DNA of 64,000 nt from Deinococcus ruber (GCF_014648095.1 NZ_BMQL01000001.1:62001-126000), one strand, 5' to 3'. Shown: positions 44,614 through 55,430, counted from the stretch's first letter. Notes: generated from the letters alone by a model not told the origin. Made by a program: numbers and translations.

Positions 44614-46218
44614 ATGAAGACTCCACTCAAGACCATGCTCAGCGCCGTCAACCCTCTGAAGCGCCCACAGGGACAGCCCCTGAATGCGCGGCAGGTACAG
44701 AACAACGCGGGCGGCTTCGTGTACAGCATCGGGGATGAAGCCCGGCTGACCCGCTTTCTGGTGCTGGGCAGCGACGGCGGCACGTTCTATGCTGCGCCCG
44801 AGCAGCACACCCTTCAGGCCACCGATTTTCTGCGCGAACTGGTCGTGCGCGACGCAGCCCTGGCGCTGCGGATTACGCTGGATGTGGTGCGCCGCAACCG
44901 TGCCCCCCGGCCCGACCCGGCGCTGCTGATGCTGGCCCTGATCGCCAAGACCGCCCCCAACGTGACAGATCGTCAGGCGGCGTGGGCAGCCCTGCCGGAA
45001 GTGGCCCGCACCGGCACCATGTTGCTGCACTTTCTGGCCTTTGCCCGCGTGTTGGGTGGCTGGGGCCGACTGACCCGCCGGGGCGTGGCGAACGTGTACG
45101 AGACGCTGCCCACCGAAAAGCTGGCGCTGTGGGCGGTGAAGTACAAGGCCCGCGACGGCTGGAGTCAGGCCGACGCGCTGCGACTGGCGCACCCCAAGAC
45201 CGACGACCCGGCCAGGAACGCCGTGCTGAAGTTCATGGTAGACGGCGTGCTGGAAAGCAAGCACCCGGAAACCCGCGTGATCGAGGGCGCTGGACTGGTA
45301 CAGGCGACCAGCACCGATGCCGCTGCCGCCGTGCTGATGCGGGCCTACGGTCTGCCGATAGAAACGGTGCCCACCCACCTGCGCGGCCCGGAAGTGTACC
45401 GGGCGGCCCTGAGCACGGGCGGCCTGACATGGCTGCTGCGGAACCTGGGCAACCTGGGGCGGCTGGGCGTGCTGAGCCTGAACGACCGTGCGCTGACCGA
45501 CGCGATCATCGCCCGCATCACCGATCCGGCTGCACTCAAGCGGGGCCGTATCCACCCCATCGACGTACTGAAGGCCCGCCTGGTGTACGGACAGGGGCGC
45601 GGCGTGCGCGGCGACGGCACCTGGATTCCAGTTCCCCGCGTGGTGGACACACTGGATGACGCGTTCTACACGGCGTTCGGAAACGTGCAGCCCGCCGGAA
45701 CGCGGCACCTGCTGGCGCTCGACGTGAGCGGTTCGATGACGGCGGGGCAGGTGGCGGGTGTGCCCGGCCTGACGCCCAACATGGCCGCCGCCGCCATGAG
45801 CATGCTGGCCCTGAAGACCGAGCCGAGCGCTCTGACGATGGGCTTCGCACAGACGTTCCGCCCGCTGAATCTGACGCCGAAGGACACGCTGGCTGCCGCG
45901 ATGCAGAAGGCGCAGTCGGCCAGCTTCGGGGCCACCGACTGCGCCCAGCCGATGCTGTGGGCCGCGCAGCATCGGCAGCAGATCGATACCTTCGTGGTCT
46001 ACACCGACAACGAAACGTGGGCGGGGCACGTCCATCCCAGCGTGGCGCTCGACCAGTACCGGCAGCGCATGGGCATCGCCGCCCGGCTGATCGTGGTCGG
46101 TCTGACCGCCACCCGCTTCAGCATTGCCGATCCCAGCCGCAGCGACATGCTCGACGTGGTGGGCTTCGACAGCGCCGCGCCGCAGGTGATGAGCAGCTTT
46201 GCGCGGGGCGAACTGTAA
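44614..46218 (+). CDS. rsr: Ro60 ortholog Rsr (TROVE and VWA domains)
   Basis: A 534-aa ring-shaped RNA-binding protein. The TROVE domain of helical repeats covers about residues 15-355: NNAGGFVYSIGDEARLTRFLVLG, FLRELVVRDAALALRITLDVV and LPTEKLALWAVKYKARDGWSQADALRLAHPKT are seen in segments. A von Willebrand A domain follows, with MIDAS residues LLALDVSGSMTAG at about 367-379 and VYTDNETWAG near 470. Ro proteins bind Y RNAs on the outer ring surface and misfolded RNA ends in the hole. In Deinococcus radiodurans Rsr works with RNase PH, RNase II and PNPase. Start has GAAGGAGG. Upstream reading frames run through RNA genes and are not part of the protein. Confidence 0.95.
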   Translation: MKTPLKTMLSAVNPLKRPQGQPLNARQVQNNAGGFVYSIGDEARLTRFLVLGSDGGTFYAAPEQHTLQATDFLRELVVRDAALALRITLDVVRRNRAPRPDPALLMLALIAKTAPNVTDRQAAWAALPEVARTGTMLLHFLAFARVLGGWGRLTRRGVANVYETLPTEKLALWAVKYKARDGWSQADALRLAHPKTDDPARNAVLKFMVDGVLESKHPETRVIEGAGLVQATSTDAAAAVLMRAYGLPIETVPTHLRGPEVYRAALSTGGLTWLLRNLGNLGRLGVLSLNDRALTDAIIARITDPAALKRGRIHPIDVLKARLVYGQGRGVRGDGTWIPVPRVVDTLDDAFYTAFGNVQPAGTRHLLALDVSGSMTAGQVAGVPGLTPNMAAAAMSMLALKTEPSALTMGFAQTFRPLNLTPKDTLAAAMQKAQSASFGATDCAQPMLWAAQHRQQIDTFVVYTDNETWAGHVHPSVALDQYRQRMGIAARLIVVGLTATRFSIADPSRSDMLDVVGFDSAAPQVMSSFARGEL

Positions 46219-46238
46219 AACAGGAGTTAGGCAAAAAG

Positions 46239-46280
46239 CAGCGGTCTGAGCAGCCAGATAAGGCGTTCAGACCGCTGTTT
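46239..46280 (+). terminator. Terminator after rsr
   Basis: AGCGGTCTGA pairs with TCAGACCGCT around a 17-nt loop, followed by GTTTCTCC, about 20 nt past the rsr stop. Confidence 0.65.
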
Positions 46281-46313
46281 CTCCTTCCCATTCCCTTCTT
46301 CCCACTTTCCCCG

Positions 46314-49300
46314 ATGCTAAACTTCCTTCACCCGCTGTCCACCAGTTCACATTCACAGCGGCAGGGTGAGGCGCAATTGGTGCTGGAGCTGAAACTGCTG
46401 GGCAACCCGGAAGTTCGCCTGGAAGGTGTGGTGCTCAGCCTTCCACCCAAACGGCTGGCGCTGCTGGCTTACCTGGCGCTGGAAGGTGGGCCGCAGTGCC
46501 AGCCGCTGCGCCGCTCCGTACTGTGCAGTGTGCTGTGGAGCGAACAGGACGCGGAAAGTGCGCGGCGCAATCTGCGTCAGGAACTTCACCGCCTGAAGGC
46601 GACGCCACTGAGCGCCTGCCTTCAGCTCACACCCGAGACGGTGGGATTGACGGTGGCCGACTGCGACGCCCTGCGCTTCGAGGCTGCCGACCCCGCGCCG
46701 GAACATCCTGACGTCCTGAGCGACCTGCTGGCGCTGTACAGCGGCCCACTGCTGCACGAACTGGAGTTGCCGCAGGAGGGCGCATTCGACGAGTGGTTGC
46801 AGGAACGGCGCGAGCGGCTGCACGGGCGCTGGCTGGAACTGCGGCGGCAGTGGGCGGCCCATCTGGAAACGGCGGGTGATCTGTGGGGCGCAGTCGAGGC
46901 GCTGGAACCGCTGCGCGAGATGGGAGACGAGAGCGCCGCCGTTCGCACCATGCACCTTCAGGCCCGGCTGGGACAGCGGGAAGTGGCGCTGCACACCTTT
47001 GCGCGGCTGGAACAGGGGCTGCACGACCTGGGCCTGACCCCCGCGCCCGAAACGCTGGCCCTGCGCGAGCGGCTGCGCGGGCTGCCCAGCCTTCAGCCTG
47101 CGCCGCGCCGCGCCAGCCTGCACCACCCCCCGCTGATAGGCCGCGACGCCCTGATTGCCGAACTGGAAGAGCACCTGCTGAAGCAGGGCGGCCTGCTGCT
47201 GCTGGAAGGCGAACCCGGCAGCGGCAAAACGGCGCTGGCCTCGGCACTGGCGCAGCGCTGGGGGCCGGGGCTGCGGCTTCAAGGCCGCGAGGAAACGCAG
47301 GCCACCCCCTTTCTGCCAGTATCGGAGGCTCTGCGCGGCGTGCTTCCCCAGCTTTCCGACCTGCCCCCCGCGTGGCGGCGCGAGGTGGCCCGCCTGCTGC
47401 CCGAACTGGAGAGCGGCAACGAGCACGGCAGTACGGCCCTGAGCGAGCAGGGTGAGGGCCGCGCCCGCTTTCTGGAGGGGCTGAGCGTGGCGCTGCGGCA
47501 CGCGCTGGGCGGCGGCCTGCTGTGGCTCGACGATCTGCAATGGTTTGACCCGTCGAGCCTGGAAGTGCTGGGCCTGGCACTGAGGCCGGAAAACTGGCGG
47601 GCCATCGCCACCGCCAGACCGCTGGAACGCCGCCAGAATGCGCCGCTCGAACAGTTGCTTTCGGCGCTGGAACGCCGCCGGGCCGTCAGTTTCCGCGAGC
47701 TGCCCCCTCTGACGGAAACCGACCTGCTGCGGCTGATCCGGGTGCTGTCATCGTCGGTGAGTGGGGGGGTGCGCTTCGCCCGGCGGCTGCACGCGGCCAC
47801 GCACGGCAACCCGCTGTTTGCGCTGGAAACCCTGAAGACCCTGCTGGACAGCGGCGAGCTGCGCGAACAGGACGGCGTGTGGCACACCGAATTCGACGCC
47901 GCCACTCAGGACTATCACGAACTGCCGCTGCCGGTCAGTGTCAGAAGCGCGGTGCTATCGCGGCTGGGCCAACTGAGCGAGGGGACGCAACAGCTTCTGG
48001 CGAGCGCGGCGCTGCTGGGTGACGCCTTCGAGCTACCAGAGTTGGAGGGCAGCACGCCGCTGAGCGAATGGGCGCAACTGGACGCGCTGGAACAGGCGCT
48101 GGGGGCTGGATTCCTGCGCGTCGATCCGGCCAGTTCGCAGGCCGCGCCCCGCTACCAGTTCTCGCACCATCTGGTGCAGCGGGCGCTGACCTCGAATCTG
48201 AGCGCCGAGCGCAGGCGCTGGCTGCACCGGCAACTCGCCGCCACGCTGGCACGGCTGGAAGCGCGGCCCGCCCGACTCGCCGTGCATCTGGAAGGCGCGG
48301 GCCAGCGGCAACAGGCCGCCCAGATGCGCCTGCGGGCCGCGCAGGAGGCCGCCGACGTGTACGCCCACCTGGAAACCCTGGAGCACCTGGATGCGGCGCT
48401 GCGGCTGGAACTGGACGCGCCCACCACCTTCGAGGTGCAGTTGCAGCGGGCCGGGGTGTACAGCATGCTCGACGACAAGCCCGCCTGGGAAGCCGCGCTG
48501 GAGGCAGCCAGAGCGTGCGCCCAGCAGCCGGGCGACCTGCTGCGCCTGGAACTCAGGTTCTGCGAGCTGGAATTTCATCTGGGGCGCTATCCGGCGGTGC
48601 TGGAGCGGGTGAACGCCCTGTGGGAGCAGCCCGACCTGACCCCGGAGCAACGCGGCTGGGCGGGCCTGTGGGCCGGAAACGCCAACAGCCGCACCGCCCG
48701 TTTGACCGAGGCGGTGGACTGGTATCGCCGCGCACTGGACGGCGTACCCGAACACGAACTGATTCTGCGCGGGCGACTGCTGAACGCCTGGGCGTATGCG
48801 CTCTACGTGCTGGGTGAACTGGATGACGGCAAAGAGAAGGTGCAAGAGGCGATGGAATGCTTTGTCGCTGCCAATTACCGTAAAGGGCAGGCAATGGCAC
48901 ACAACACGGCGGGAGCGCTGGCAGAGAAAGCCGACGATGATGAGGAAGCTGTTTCTCACTATCAGCAGTCTTATGACTGTTCTCAGGAGATTGGCGACTT
49001 ACAGAACCAGCGCCTAGCGCTCTCTAATCTAGGAGGCACTTATCTAAAAGCGTTACAGTTGGAGAAAGCTCTTACCGCGATAAATTCAGGACTAGAGCTG
49101 ATCGAAATTCTACCTGATCCATACTCAGAATGTCTATTCTACGAAGACTTGGCAGAGATATATAAACTCCGAAATCAATATAACAGATCGCTGAGTACTC
49201 TTGATAAAGGTTTACAAATCGCAGATCTATATGAACTAAATGATTGGAGTGCACAAGGCCGTGTAAACAAAGTGAGACTTCTCATTATTTTAGAGAGAAA

Positions 49301-49454
49301 TGATGATGAAGTAAACGCCGTTATTTGCGAAACTCGAGCAATTTTATCGCTTGTTCCCGATAAATTGAAGAATGAAATTGAACAAGAACTTAAAACTCTA
49401 CTATTAACTAGACCGGACGTATCAACCCTTGAGTCATCGGAAGCAGCGCAGTAA
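46314..49454 (+). CDS. BTAD/AAA/TPR transcriptional regulator (AfsR/MalT-like)
   Basis: A 1046-aa STAND-type regulator. Residues 20-250 form an OmpR-like winged helix and BTAD module (LKLLGNPEVRLEGVVLSLPP, RLALLAYLALEGGPQ, WSEQDAESARRNLRQELHRL). Walker A GEPGSGKTALAS is at about 300 and Walker B LLWLDDLQWFD at about 402. Helical TPR-type repeats run from about 680 to the end. There is no C-terminal LuxR helix-turn-helix. The last 170 codons, from about 48950, are strikingly A+T-rich and use ATA, AGA and TTA codons, unlike the first 860. The frame stays open. Ligand and targets are unknown. The exact start is uncertain. Confidence 0.8.
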   Translation: MLNFLHPLSTSSHSQRQGEAQLVLELKLLGNPEVRLEGVVLSLPPKRLALLAYLALEGGPQCQPLRRSVLCSVLWSEQDAESARRNLRQELHRLKATPLSACLQLTPETVGLTVADCDALRFEAADPAPEHPDVLSDLLALYSGPLLHELELPQEGAFDEWLQERRERLHGRWLELRRQWAAHLETAGDLWGAVEALEPLREMGDESAAVRTMHLQARLGQREVALHTFARLEQGLHDLGLTPAPETLALRERLRGLPSLQPAPRRASLHHPPLIGRDALIAELEEHLLKQGGLLLLEGEPGSGKTALASALAQRWGPGLRLQGREETQATPFLPVSEALRGVLPQLSDLPPAWRREVARLLPELESGNEHGSTALSEQGEGRARFLEGLSVALRHALGGGLLWLDDLQWFDPSSLEVLGLALRPENWRAIATARPLERRQNAPLEQLLSALERRRAVSFRELPPLTETDLLRLIRVLSSSVSGGVRFARRLHAATHGNPLFALETLKTLLDSGELREQDGVWHTEFDAATQDYHELPLPVSVRSAVLSRLGQLSEGTQQLLASAALLGDAFELPELEGSTPLSEWAQLDALEQALGAGFLRVDPASSQAAPRYQFSHHLVQRALTSNLSAERRRWLHRQLAATLARLEARPARLAVHLEGAGQRQQAAQMRLRAAQEAADVYAHLETLEHLDAALRLELDAPTTFEVQLQRAGVYSMLDDKPAWEAALEAARACAQQPGDLLRLELRFCELEFHLGRYPAVLERVNALWEQPDLTPEQRGWAGLWAGNANSRTARLTEAVDWYRRALDGVPEHELILRGRLLNAWAYALYVLGELDDGKEKVQEAMECFVAANYRKGQAMAHNTAGALAEKADDDEEAVSHYQQSYDCSQEIGDLQNQRLALSNLGGTYLKALQLEKALTAINSGLELIEILPDPYSECLFYEDLAEIYKLRNQYNRSLSTLDKGLQIADLYELNDWSAQGRVNKVRLLIILERNDDEVNAVICETRAILSLVPDKLKNEIEQELKTLLLTRPDVSTLESSEAAQ

Positions 49455-49535
49455 CGGTCAGGTAACACTTGATATGGTAAGGTCAGTTCGAACAGCACGG
49501 TTCAAAATTTACATATATCTACCGGAGGACTACTT

Positions 49536-49943
49536 ATGAAGACTAGCAGAAGCTTTAGAGCCAGCATTTCTGGGGCGTTTTGTATTTTGACGTTTGGAAT
49601 CGCCGCACTTACATTATCCAGCTCAACACTCGCAGCGACATTGTGTCAGCCCGACAATATGCCCTGTGGCACCGTCATTTTGAACAGGACAGTTGCAGGC
49701 GGCAGCATCATCCCCGCCGATTTCATCACCTCGGATACGGCGCTGCTGTCCAAGCTGGGCAGATCGTTCGTGGTCACCATTCCCGCGAACTCCGATGCCC
49801 CGGTGGAGGTGGGCGGCATGAAGCTTTCGCCCAAGCAGCTCGATCCGTCGGGCAAGGGCGGCACCTTCGTCTTCACATACAAGAGCCAGAAGAAGGACGC
49901 AAAGGGAAATACCGTGTTCAGCTTCAACGTGGCAAGAAGGTAA
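49536..49943 (+). CDS. Secreted protein, 135 aa, unknown function
   Basis: An exported protein with an N-terminal signal peptide (ISGAFCILTFGIAALTLSSSTLAA, residues 10-33). The mature part has two Cys close together (LCQPDNMPCGTV) that may form a disulfide, then beta-rich sequence (RSFVVTIPANSDAPVEVGG). GGAGG lies before the ATG. The first 90 bases are A+T-rich like the end of the preceding regulator gene, and G+C rises afterwards. No family is recognised. Confidence 0.65.
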   Translation: MKTSRSFRASISGAFCILTFGIAALTLSSSTLAATLCQPDNMPCGTVILNRTVAGGSIIPADFITSDTALLSKLGRSFVVTIPANSDAPVEVGGMKLSPKQLDPSGKGGTFVFTYKSQKKDAKGNTVFSFNVARR

Positions 49944-50080
49944 CAGTTCAAACGCCCACACAGGCCGCCTCCGGGCGGTCTTTTCGTTGGGCCGTGTCGC
50001 GCCAGGATGGGGGTAACGGGCAGGTAACACCGCCCCTTCTAAGCTCTGAGCATCAGACGAAGCACCCCACCGGAGGCGCA

Positions 50081-50284
50081 ATGGACGACAAACAGACCCA
50101 GACGACCCTCTTCCCCAAAGCCGCTCCTGCCGTGTTCCGACTCTGCATCTACACCCAGCCCTGGCAGGCCACGCTCGAACCGCTCACCCCCTTCCCCGCC
50201 GGACGGCCCGAGTCCTTCCTGAGTCCACTGGAACTGCTGGAACGCCTCGAACAGAGCAGCAATTTCCCCTTCGGCCTCAGATGA
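50081..50284 (+). CDS. Small protein, 67 aa, unknown function
   Basis: A 67-residue frame with CGGAGG 4 nt before its ATG. It contains FRLCIYTQPWQATLEPLTPFPAG and ends LLERLEQSSNFPFGLR. No signal peptide or membrane segment. The good ribosome binding site and position between two secreted-protein genes support it as a gene; function is unknown. Confidence 0.5.
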   Translation: MDDKQTQTTLFPKAAPAVFRLCIYTQPWQATLEPLTPFPAGRPESFLSPLELLERLEQSSNFPFGLR

Positions 50285-50382
50285 ATGCTCCGCCCGGCAC
50301 CTCCAGAGGCCCACCTTCTCCGCGTACAGCCCGACCGAAGCCCCTCCCAGCGCCTTTCGCCCACCCCCTCAAGGAGACCATC

Positions 50383-50793
50383 ATGTCCAAGTACATCACC
50401 CTGCTGACCGTTGCCGCACTCGCCCTCGCCACCCCCGCCCTCGCCGCGTCCAGCGATTTCGTAGGCACCTGGACCAATACCGACAGCAGCACACGCGGTA
50501 TCACCCGCATCGTGGTCACGCCGAACGGTGACGGCACGCTGAATATGCAGGTGTTCGGCAAGTGCAGCCCCAGCGACTGCGACTGGGGCAAGGTGGCGGC
50601 GGTGGCCTACAGCAGTGGCGTGCAGGACAATAACCAGACCGTCGTGAGCGCCGTGTACCCCAAGGGCTTCTCGAACACCATGGTGGTGCTGCACAAAAAT
50701 GCGTTTGGCATGGTGGAAGCCATGAGCCTGACGCAGTTCCTCGACAAGAGCAACCGCCAGAATTACGGCTCGGTGGACCTGTTCAGGCGCTGA
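50383..50793 (+). CDS. Secreted lipocalin-like small protein
   Basis: A 136-aa exported protein. The signal peptide YITLLTVAALALATPALA is cleaved near residue 21. The mature domain starts SDFVGTWTNTDSSTRGITRIVV, has a Cys pair (KCSPSDCDWG), and ends with strands LVL-like and YGSVDLFRR. The GTW start and strand pattern suggest a small calycin-type barrel, but no firm family was recognised. AAGGAGA precedes the ATG. Confidence 0.6.
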   Translation: MSKYITLLTVAALALATPALAASSDFVGTWTNTDSSTRGITRIVVTPNGDGTLNMQVFGKCSPSDCDWGKVAAVAYSSGVQDNNQTVVSAVYPKGFSNTMVVLHKNAFGMVEAMSLTQFLDKSNRQNYGSVDLFRR

Positions 50794-51027
50794 GGCAACG
50801 AGCAGGGCAGGATATTCAGCGCCGCTGCATCAATGTCCAGCGACTCCTGCGTGTTGGAAGTCGCGCCTGATTGAAGGCCGCCGATTTACGTTGGTGTTAC
50901 GTGCCTGGAAGTACCTTGACAGAAAGTTGAGCGTCCTGCCTTGAAGTCCTGCCGTTCTTACTTCTCAGAAGAGCGCCCAGATCAGCCAGGTATTCAGATC
51001 GTTCGAGTCCATCAGAGGAGGGTCGAT

Positions 51028-51972
51028 ATGAGAAGGTTCGCGCCGATAACGGTTTGTGCCTTGATGCCCGCATTGCTGCTGGCTGCCTGTGGCGGAGGCA
51101 CCACCACGCCGCCCCCAGTCACCAAAACAGTCGATGACCTGACCATTACCGCCAAGCAACTCAGCCTGCCTGTTACCAGTTACGACATCGGCAACTATTC
51201 CTTTCAAAGTGTACTGGTGGGCAACAGCATCTATTTCGCCAATTACTCGAATACCGCCAAAAGTCAATTTTTTGCCCGCTACGACATTCCCTCCAACACC
51301 TTTTCTTCACCGCTGGCCGTTTCCAGTAACGTCTGCGGCTGCGGATACATGAGCAAACTGGTCAGCGACGGAACCAATATTTTTTACATCGCCAACGACG
51401 CGACCAAGTACACGGCCTCTTCAAATACCTGGACTGCCATCAGCTATCCCGCGACAGCCAAAGACAACGCCGGGGAAGCAGGCGTGACCTACGCCAATGG
51501 CAACATCTACTTCGTGGGCGGAAGAACGCCGAGCACACTGTTCAAATATTACAATATCGCCTCGAATTCGTGGTTTACCGGACCGAATTATCTGTATGCC
51601 ACCAATGAAAGCGAAGTTGTTGCCTATAAAGACAAAATCTACGTACTCGGCGGCACAGGGGCGCAAACCAAGATGGCTAGCTTCTCGACCAGCACCAATG
51701 TCTGGACACCGCTCAACGATCTGCCCTTCACGGCCCATACGTCTTACGAGAATGCCTATTCTGCCGTCCTGGGAGACGATCTGTTTCTTCTTCAGGGCCA
51801 GTCGGTCTATATCTACGATCTGGTCAATAATGTCTGGGCCAAAAACCCGATTGTCCTCAGCACCGTGGCATCGGGCAACAGCAATACATTGTTCTCTAAC
51901 GGCATCAAACTGTACATAGCGGGCAAGAACTCATCGAATATTCCACAGGTCTACGAACTGACCGTGCAGTAA
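51028..51972 (+). CDS. Lipoprotein with Kelch-like beta-propeller
   Basis: A 314-aa lipoprotein. The lipobox ALLLAACGGG gives a lipidated Cys at about residue 20, followed by a Thr/Pro linker. The rest is a series of Kelch-like blades: NGNIYFVGGRTPSTLFKYY, KDKIYVLGGTGAQTKMASF, and DDLFLLQGQSVYIYDL, each with the hydrophobic-GG-aromatic pattern. Codons are richer in A and T than the neighbours. It probably binds a ligand at the cell surface. AGAGGAGGG precedes the ATG; TTGACA at about 50918 may belong to its promoter. Confidence 0.75.
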   Translation: MRRFAPITVCALMPALLLAACGGGTTTPPPVTKTVDDLTITAKQLSLPVTSYDIGNYSFQSVLVGNSIYFANYSNTAKSQFFARYDIPSNTFSSPLAVSSNVCGCGYMSKLVSDGTNIFYIANDATKYTASSNTWTAISYPATAKDNAGEAGVTYANGNIYFVGGRTPSTLFKYYNIASNSWFTGPNYLYATNESEVVAYKDKIYVLGGTGAQTKMASFSTSTNVWTPLNDLPFTAHTSYENAYSAVLGDDLFLLQGQSVYIYDLVNNVWAKNPIVLSTVASGNSNTLFSNGIKLYIAGKNSSNIPQVYELTVQ

Positions 51973-51992
51973 GTTGGGCCGGGCCAAAAACT

Positions 51993-52040
51993 ACCGGAAG
52001 CATCGGAAGTCGTCGAACGACCATTCCCGATGCTTCCGGT
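51993..52040. terminator. Long hairpin between the Kelch gene and glyA
   Basis: ACCGGAAGCATCGG pairs with CCGATGCTTCCGGT, 14 bp, with a 20-nt loop that itself holds GTCG/CGAC. It lies between converging genes and can end both transcripts. The T tract is weak. Confidence 0.6.
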
Positions 52041-52085
52041 GGTGTTGTAACTTGACAGAAGGTCAATCAGACGACCTCTGTTCGG

Positions 52086-53324
<1,239 letters not shown>

Positions 53325-53407
53325 AATTCTAAAGTACCACCGACGCCGCCCGCGCACTCAGGCCGGGATAGACGCGAATGGACTGTGCACCAGGAGCGCA
53401 GTCCGTT

Positions 53408-54346
53408 TCAGCTGGAAAGTTCGTTGACCTGAGGCCGGAAGTTGACGCGGCGAATCAGGTCGAGATATTCCTGCTCGCTCAGGGCCTGCTTCTTGCCGCT
53501 CAGGGCCACGAACATCGCCTCCATCACGTTGGTCGCAAAGTTGCGGCTGCCGATGCGCGGGGTGGTGGTAATCAGGCGGGCTACGCCGTGCTGTTCCATC
53601 CAGTCGCGGTCTGGCTCGGTGATGGTCTGGGTTAACACTGTTTTGCCGCGCAGGTCTTGAGGGGCGTAACGCTTGACGTAGTGCGTATCTCCGGCCAGCA
53701 CGTCGGCCCACTGGTAATAGCGCGTTCCCTTGCCCGGCACGCTGCTTTCCTGCTTCTCGCCAGTCGGATAGAACCAGTCCTGCGGCAGTTTGGTCACCAC
53801 CGGCAGCACCAGTCCGGCAATGCGACGCAGCGCCCCGATGCTGCGAAGCGGGTAATTCATACCCAGCCCGAAAATCACGTCTCCGTAGACCACGTCGGCC
53901 CCGGCATCGCTGAGCGCCTCGGCCATCCCGAACCGGTCGACTGCCGACACCATCAGCACTTTCTGGGTTTTCCAGTGCAGCAGCGGATCGAGCTGCATGA
54001 TGGCTTCGCGCTCCAGCGTATTCTTCAGGCCCGAACCGTCGAGCAGCGGCGTGTGCCGAATACCTGCCACCAGTTTGCGAACATTGTTGAAGATGTAGCG
54101 CTTTCCACCCGATACCACGGCAAGGTCGGCTCCGCCCAGACCGAAGGCATCGACCTTGCCGTCGAGCTGGGCGAAAAGTTCCACCATCTTTTTGCTGTCG
54201 CCATCGGTGCCCAGCCGCTCCAGAATAAAGGACTGGCCCAGCACCTTGATCTCTTCGCGGGCATTACGTTTGCTGCTGCCCAGCGATACGCTGACGACAT
54301 GTTTGTAGCCTGGGGGAGCAGATTGCCAGCCGGTTGGAAGAGTCAT
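53408..54346 (-). CDS. Conserved protein, possible quinate 5-dehydrogenase-like or nucleotide-binding protein
   Basis: A 312-aa soluble protein. GYKHVVSVSLGSSKRNAREEI and FILERLGTDGD at the N terminus, a glycine-rich segment FGLGGADLAVVSG near residue 70, and LMVSAVDRFGMAEALSDAGADVVYGDVIFG near 135-165 are visible in pieces. Similar Deinococcus proteins have been labelled quinate 5-dehydrogenase, but a clear NAD-binding GxGxxG is not seen, so the name is doubtful. TACAAT lies 9 nt before the ATG. It stands alone downstream of a DinB gene pointing away. Confidence 0.6.
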   Translation of the reverse strand: MTLPTGWQSAPPGYKHVVSVSLGSSKRNAREEIKVLGQSFILERLGTDGDSKKMVELFAQLDGKVDAFGLGGADLAVVSGGKRYIFNNVRKLVAGIRHTPLLDGSGLKNTLEREAIMQLDPLLHWKTQKVLMVSAVDRFGMAEALSDAGADVVYGDVIFGLGMNYPLRSIGALRRIAGLVLPVVTKLPQDWFYPTGEKQESSVPGKGTRYYQWADVLAGDTHYVKRYAPQDLRGKTVLTQTITEPDRDWMEQHGVARLITTTPRIGSRNFATNVMEAMFVALSGKKQALSEQEYLDLIRRVNFRPQVNELSS

Positions 54347-54681
54347 GTGGAAGACATTGTAACGGCATTGTCAGCGGCACGGGCCCCATCCTGCCGAGCA
54401 GGAAAAGGCAGGAACACTGAAAAAGCGTGTACAGCTTTGACGCCACGTCTTCAACCACGACCGCCGACACTCAGAGCTGCAACATCAAAGGCGTTGTGTG
54501 GATAAACGGCGTCTTACCCACGCTGACGGGCTTCGAGACACTGAAATTACGTGGCATGTCTCTGTATCTTTCCAGTTATCCTGTTTCTGAAGACAGGGTA
54601 TTATTCAAATGCACAACAGCTCTGATAAACAGTGATCTTGATGGGCCGACCCGACCCCGCTCAATTATTCAAGGAGCTCCG
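54347..54681. other. 335-bp intergenic region, relatively A+T-rich on its right
   Basis: This is a divergent promoter region. On the left it has the TACAAT box of the minus-strand gene. From 54480 to 54680 it is A+T-rich for this genome, with AAGGAG just before the DinB start. No convincing gene, RNA or repeat is seen. Confidence 0.5.
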
Positions 54682-55254
54682 ATGAATATTCCTGAAACCT
54701 ACGATTACCTGATGCGTGCACGCCGCGACCTGTGGGCCAAGCTGGCGAGCGTCTCGGACGAGGTGCTTGCCCGCCCGCTGCTGGGTGGCGAGCGCTTCCA
54801 CTGCATCAAAGACCTGGTCTTTCATATCGCTGGCACCGAGGACGGCTGGCTGCATTACACCATTTTGGAAGACGAGCCGGTGCAGCACACCTTAGCCAGC
54901 GTCCGAGATATTCCCGATGGCCCCTTCTGCGCCGATGTTCCGCTCGACACGTTGCTGGACTACTGGCGAGCGGTGGAACAGAGCACACTCGGCTATCTGG
55001 CTGGCCTGAAGGACGACGACCTGAAACGGCTGGTGTACGACTCACCAACCGAACGGTACATGCTCGACGGTCTGCTGTGGCACGTCTTGCTGCATGAAGT
55101 CCGGCATACGGCGCAGATTGTCATGCTGCTGCGAATGCAGGATATCAGTCCACCGGCCCTCGACCTCTTCTTTTATCTGCCGTCCTTTCCAGCAGCGCCT
55201 GAAGACAACCAGCACTCGGCAGGTACCTCCTCCTCAGAAGACAGCCCGACATAA
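54682..55254 (+). CDS. DinB-family protein
   Basis: A 190-aa four-helix-bundle protein of the DinB/YfiT superfamily. The three metal-binding His expected are visible: in LVFHIAGTEDGW (about residue 48) and in HVLLHEVRHTAQIVML (about 137-141). Deinococcus has many such proteins, several induced by DNA damage; some act as thiol transferases using bacillithiol-like thiols. The activity of this member is unknown. AAGGAG precedes the ATG. A Ser/Glu-rich tail of about 20 residues follows the domain. Confidence 0.82.
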   Translation: MNIPETYDYLMRARRDLWAKLASVSDEVLARPLLGGERFHCIKDLVFHIAGTEDGWLHYTILEDEPVQHTLASVRDIPDGPFCADVPLDTLLDYWRAVEQSTLGYLAGLKDDDLKRLVYDSPTERYMLDGLLWHVLLHEVRHTAQIVMLLRMQDISPPALDLFFYLPSFPAAPEDNQHSAGTSSSEDSPT

Positions 55255-55292
55255 AAAACGGACGCACCCCGAAAGGCACGTCCTGGAGGTGG

Positions 55293-55364
55293 TGGGCGGT
55301 GAGGGATTCGAACCCCCGACCCGTCGCGTGTAAAGCGAAAGCTCTACCGCTGAGCTAACCGCCC
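55293..55364 (-). tRNA. tRNA-Val (anticodon TAC)
   Basis: On the minus strand acceptor GGGCGGT pairs with ACCGCCC, D-arm GCTC/GAGC, anticodon arm TTCGC-TTTACAC-GCGAC gives TAC, T arm GGGGG-TTCGAAT-CCCTC. Normal class I tRNA; CC follows the discriminator. Confidence 0.95.
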
Positions 55365-55430
55365 CACCCTGCGCTGCCGTTGCGGGCAGGCTGAGCAAGT
55401 TTAGACGCTTCCGGGCGGCAGGTCAACCGT

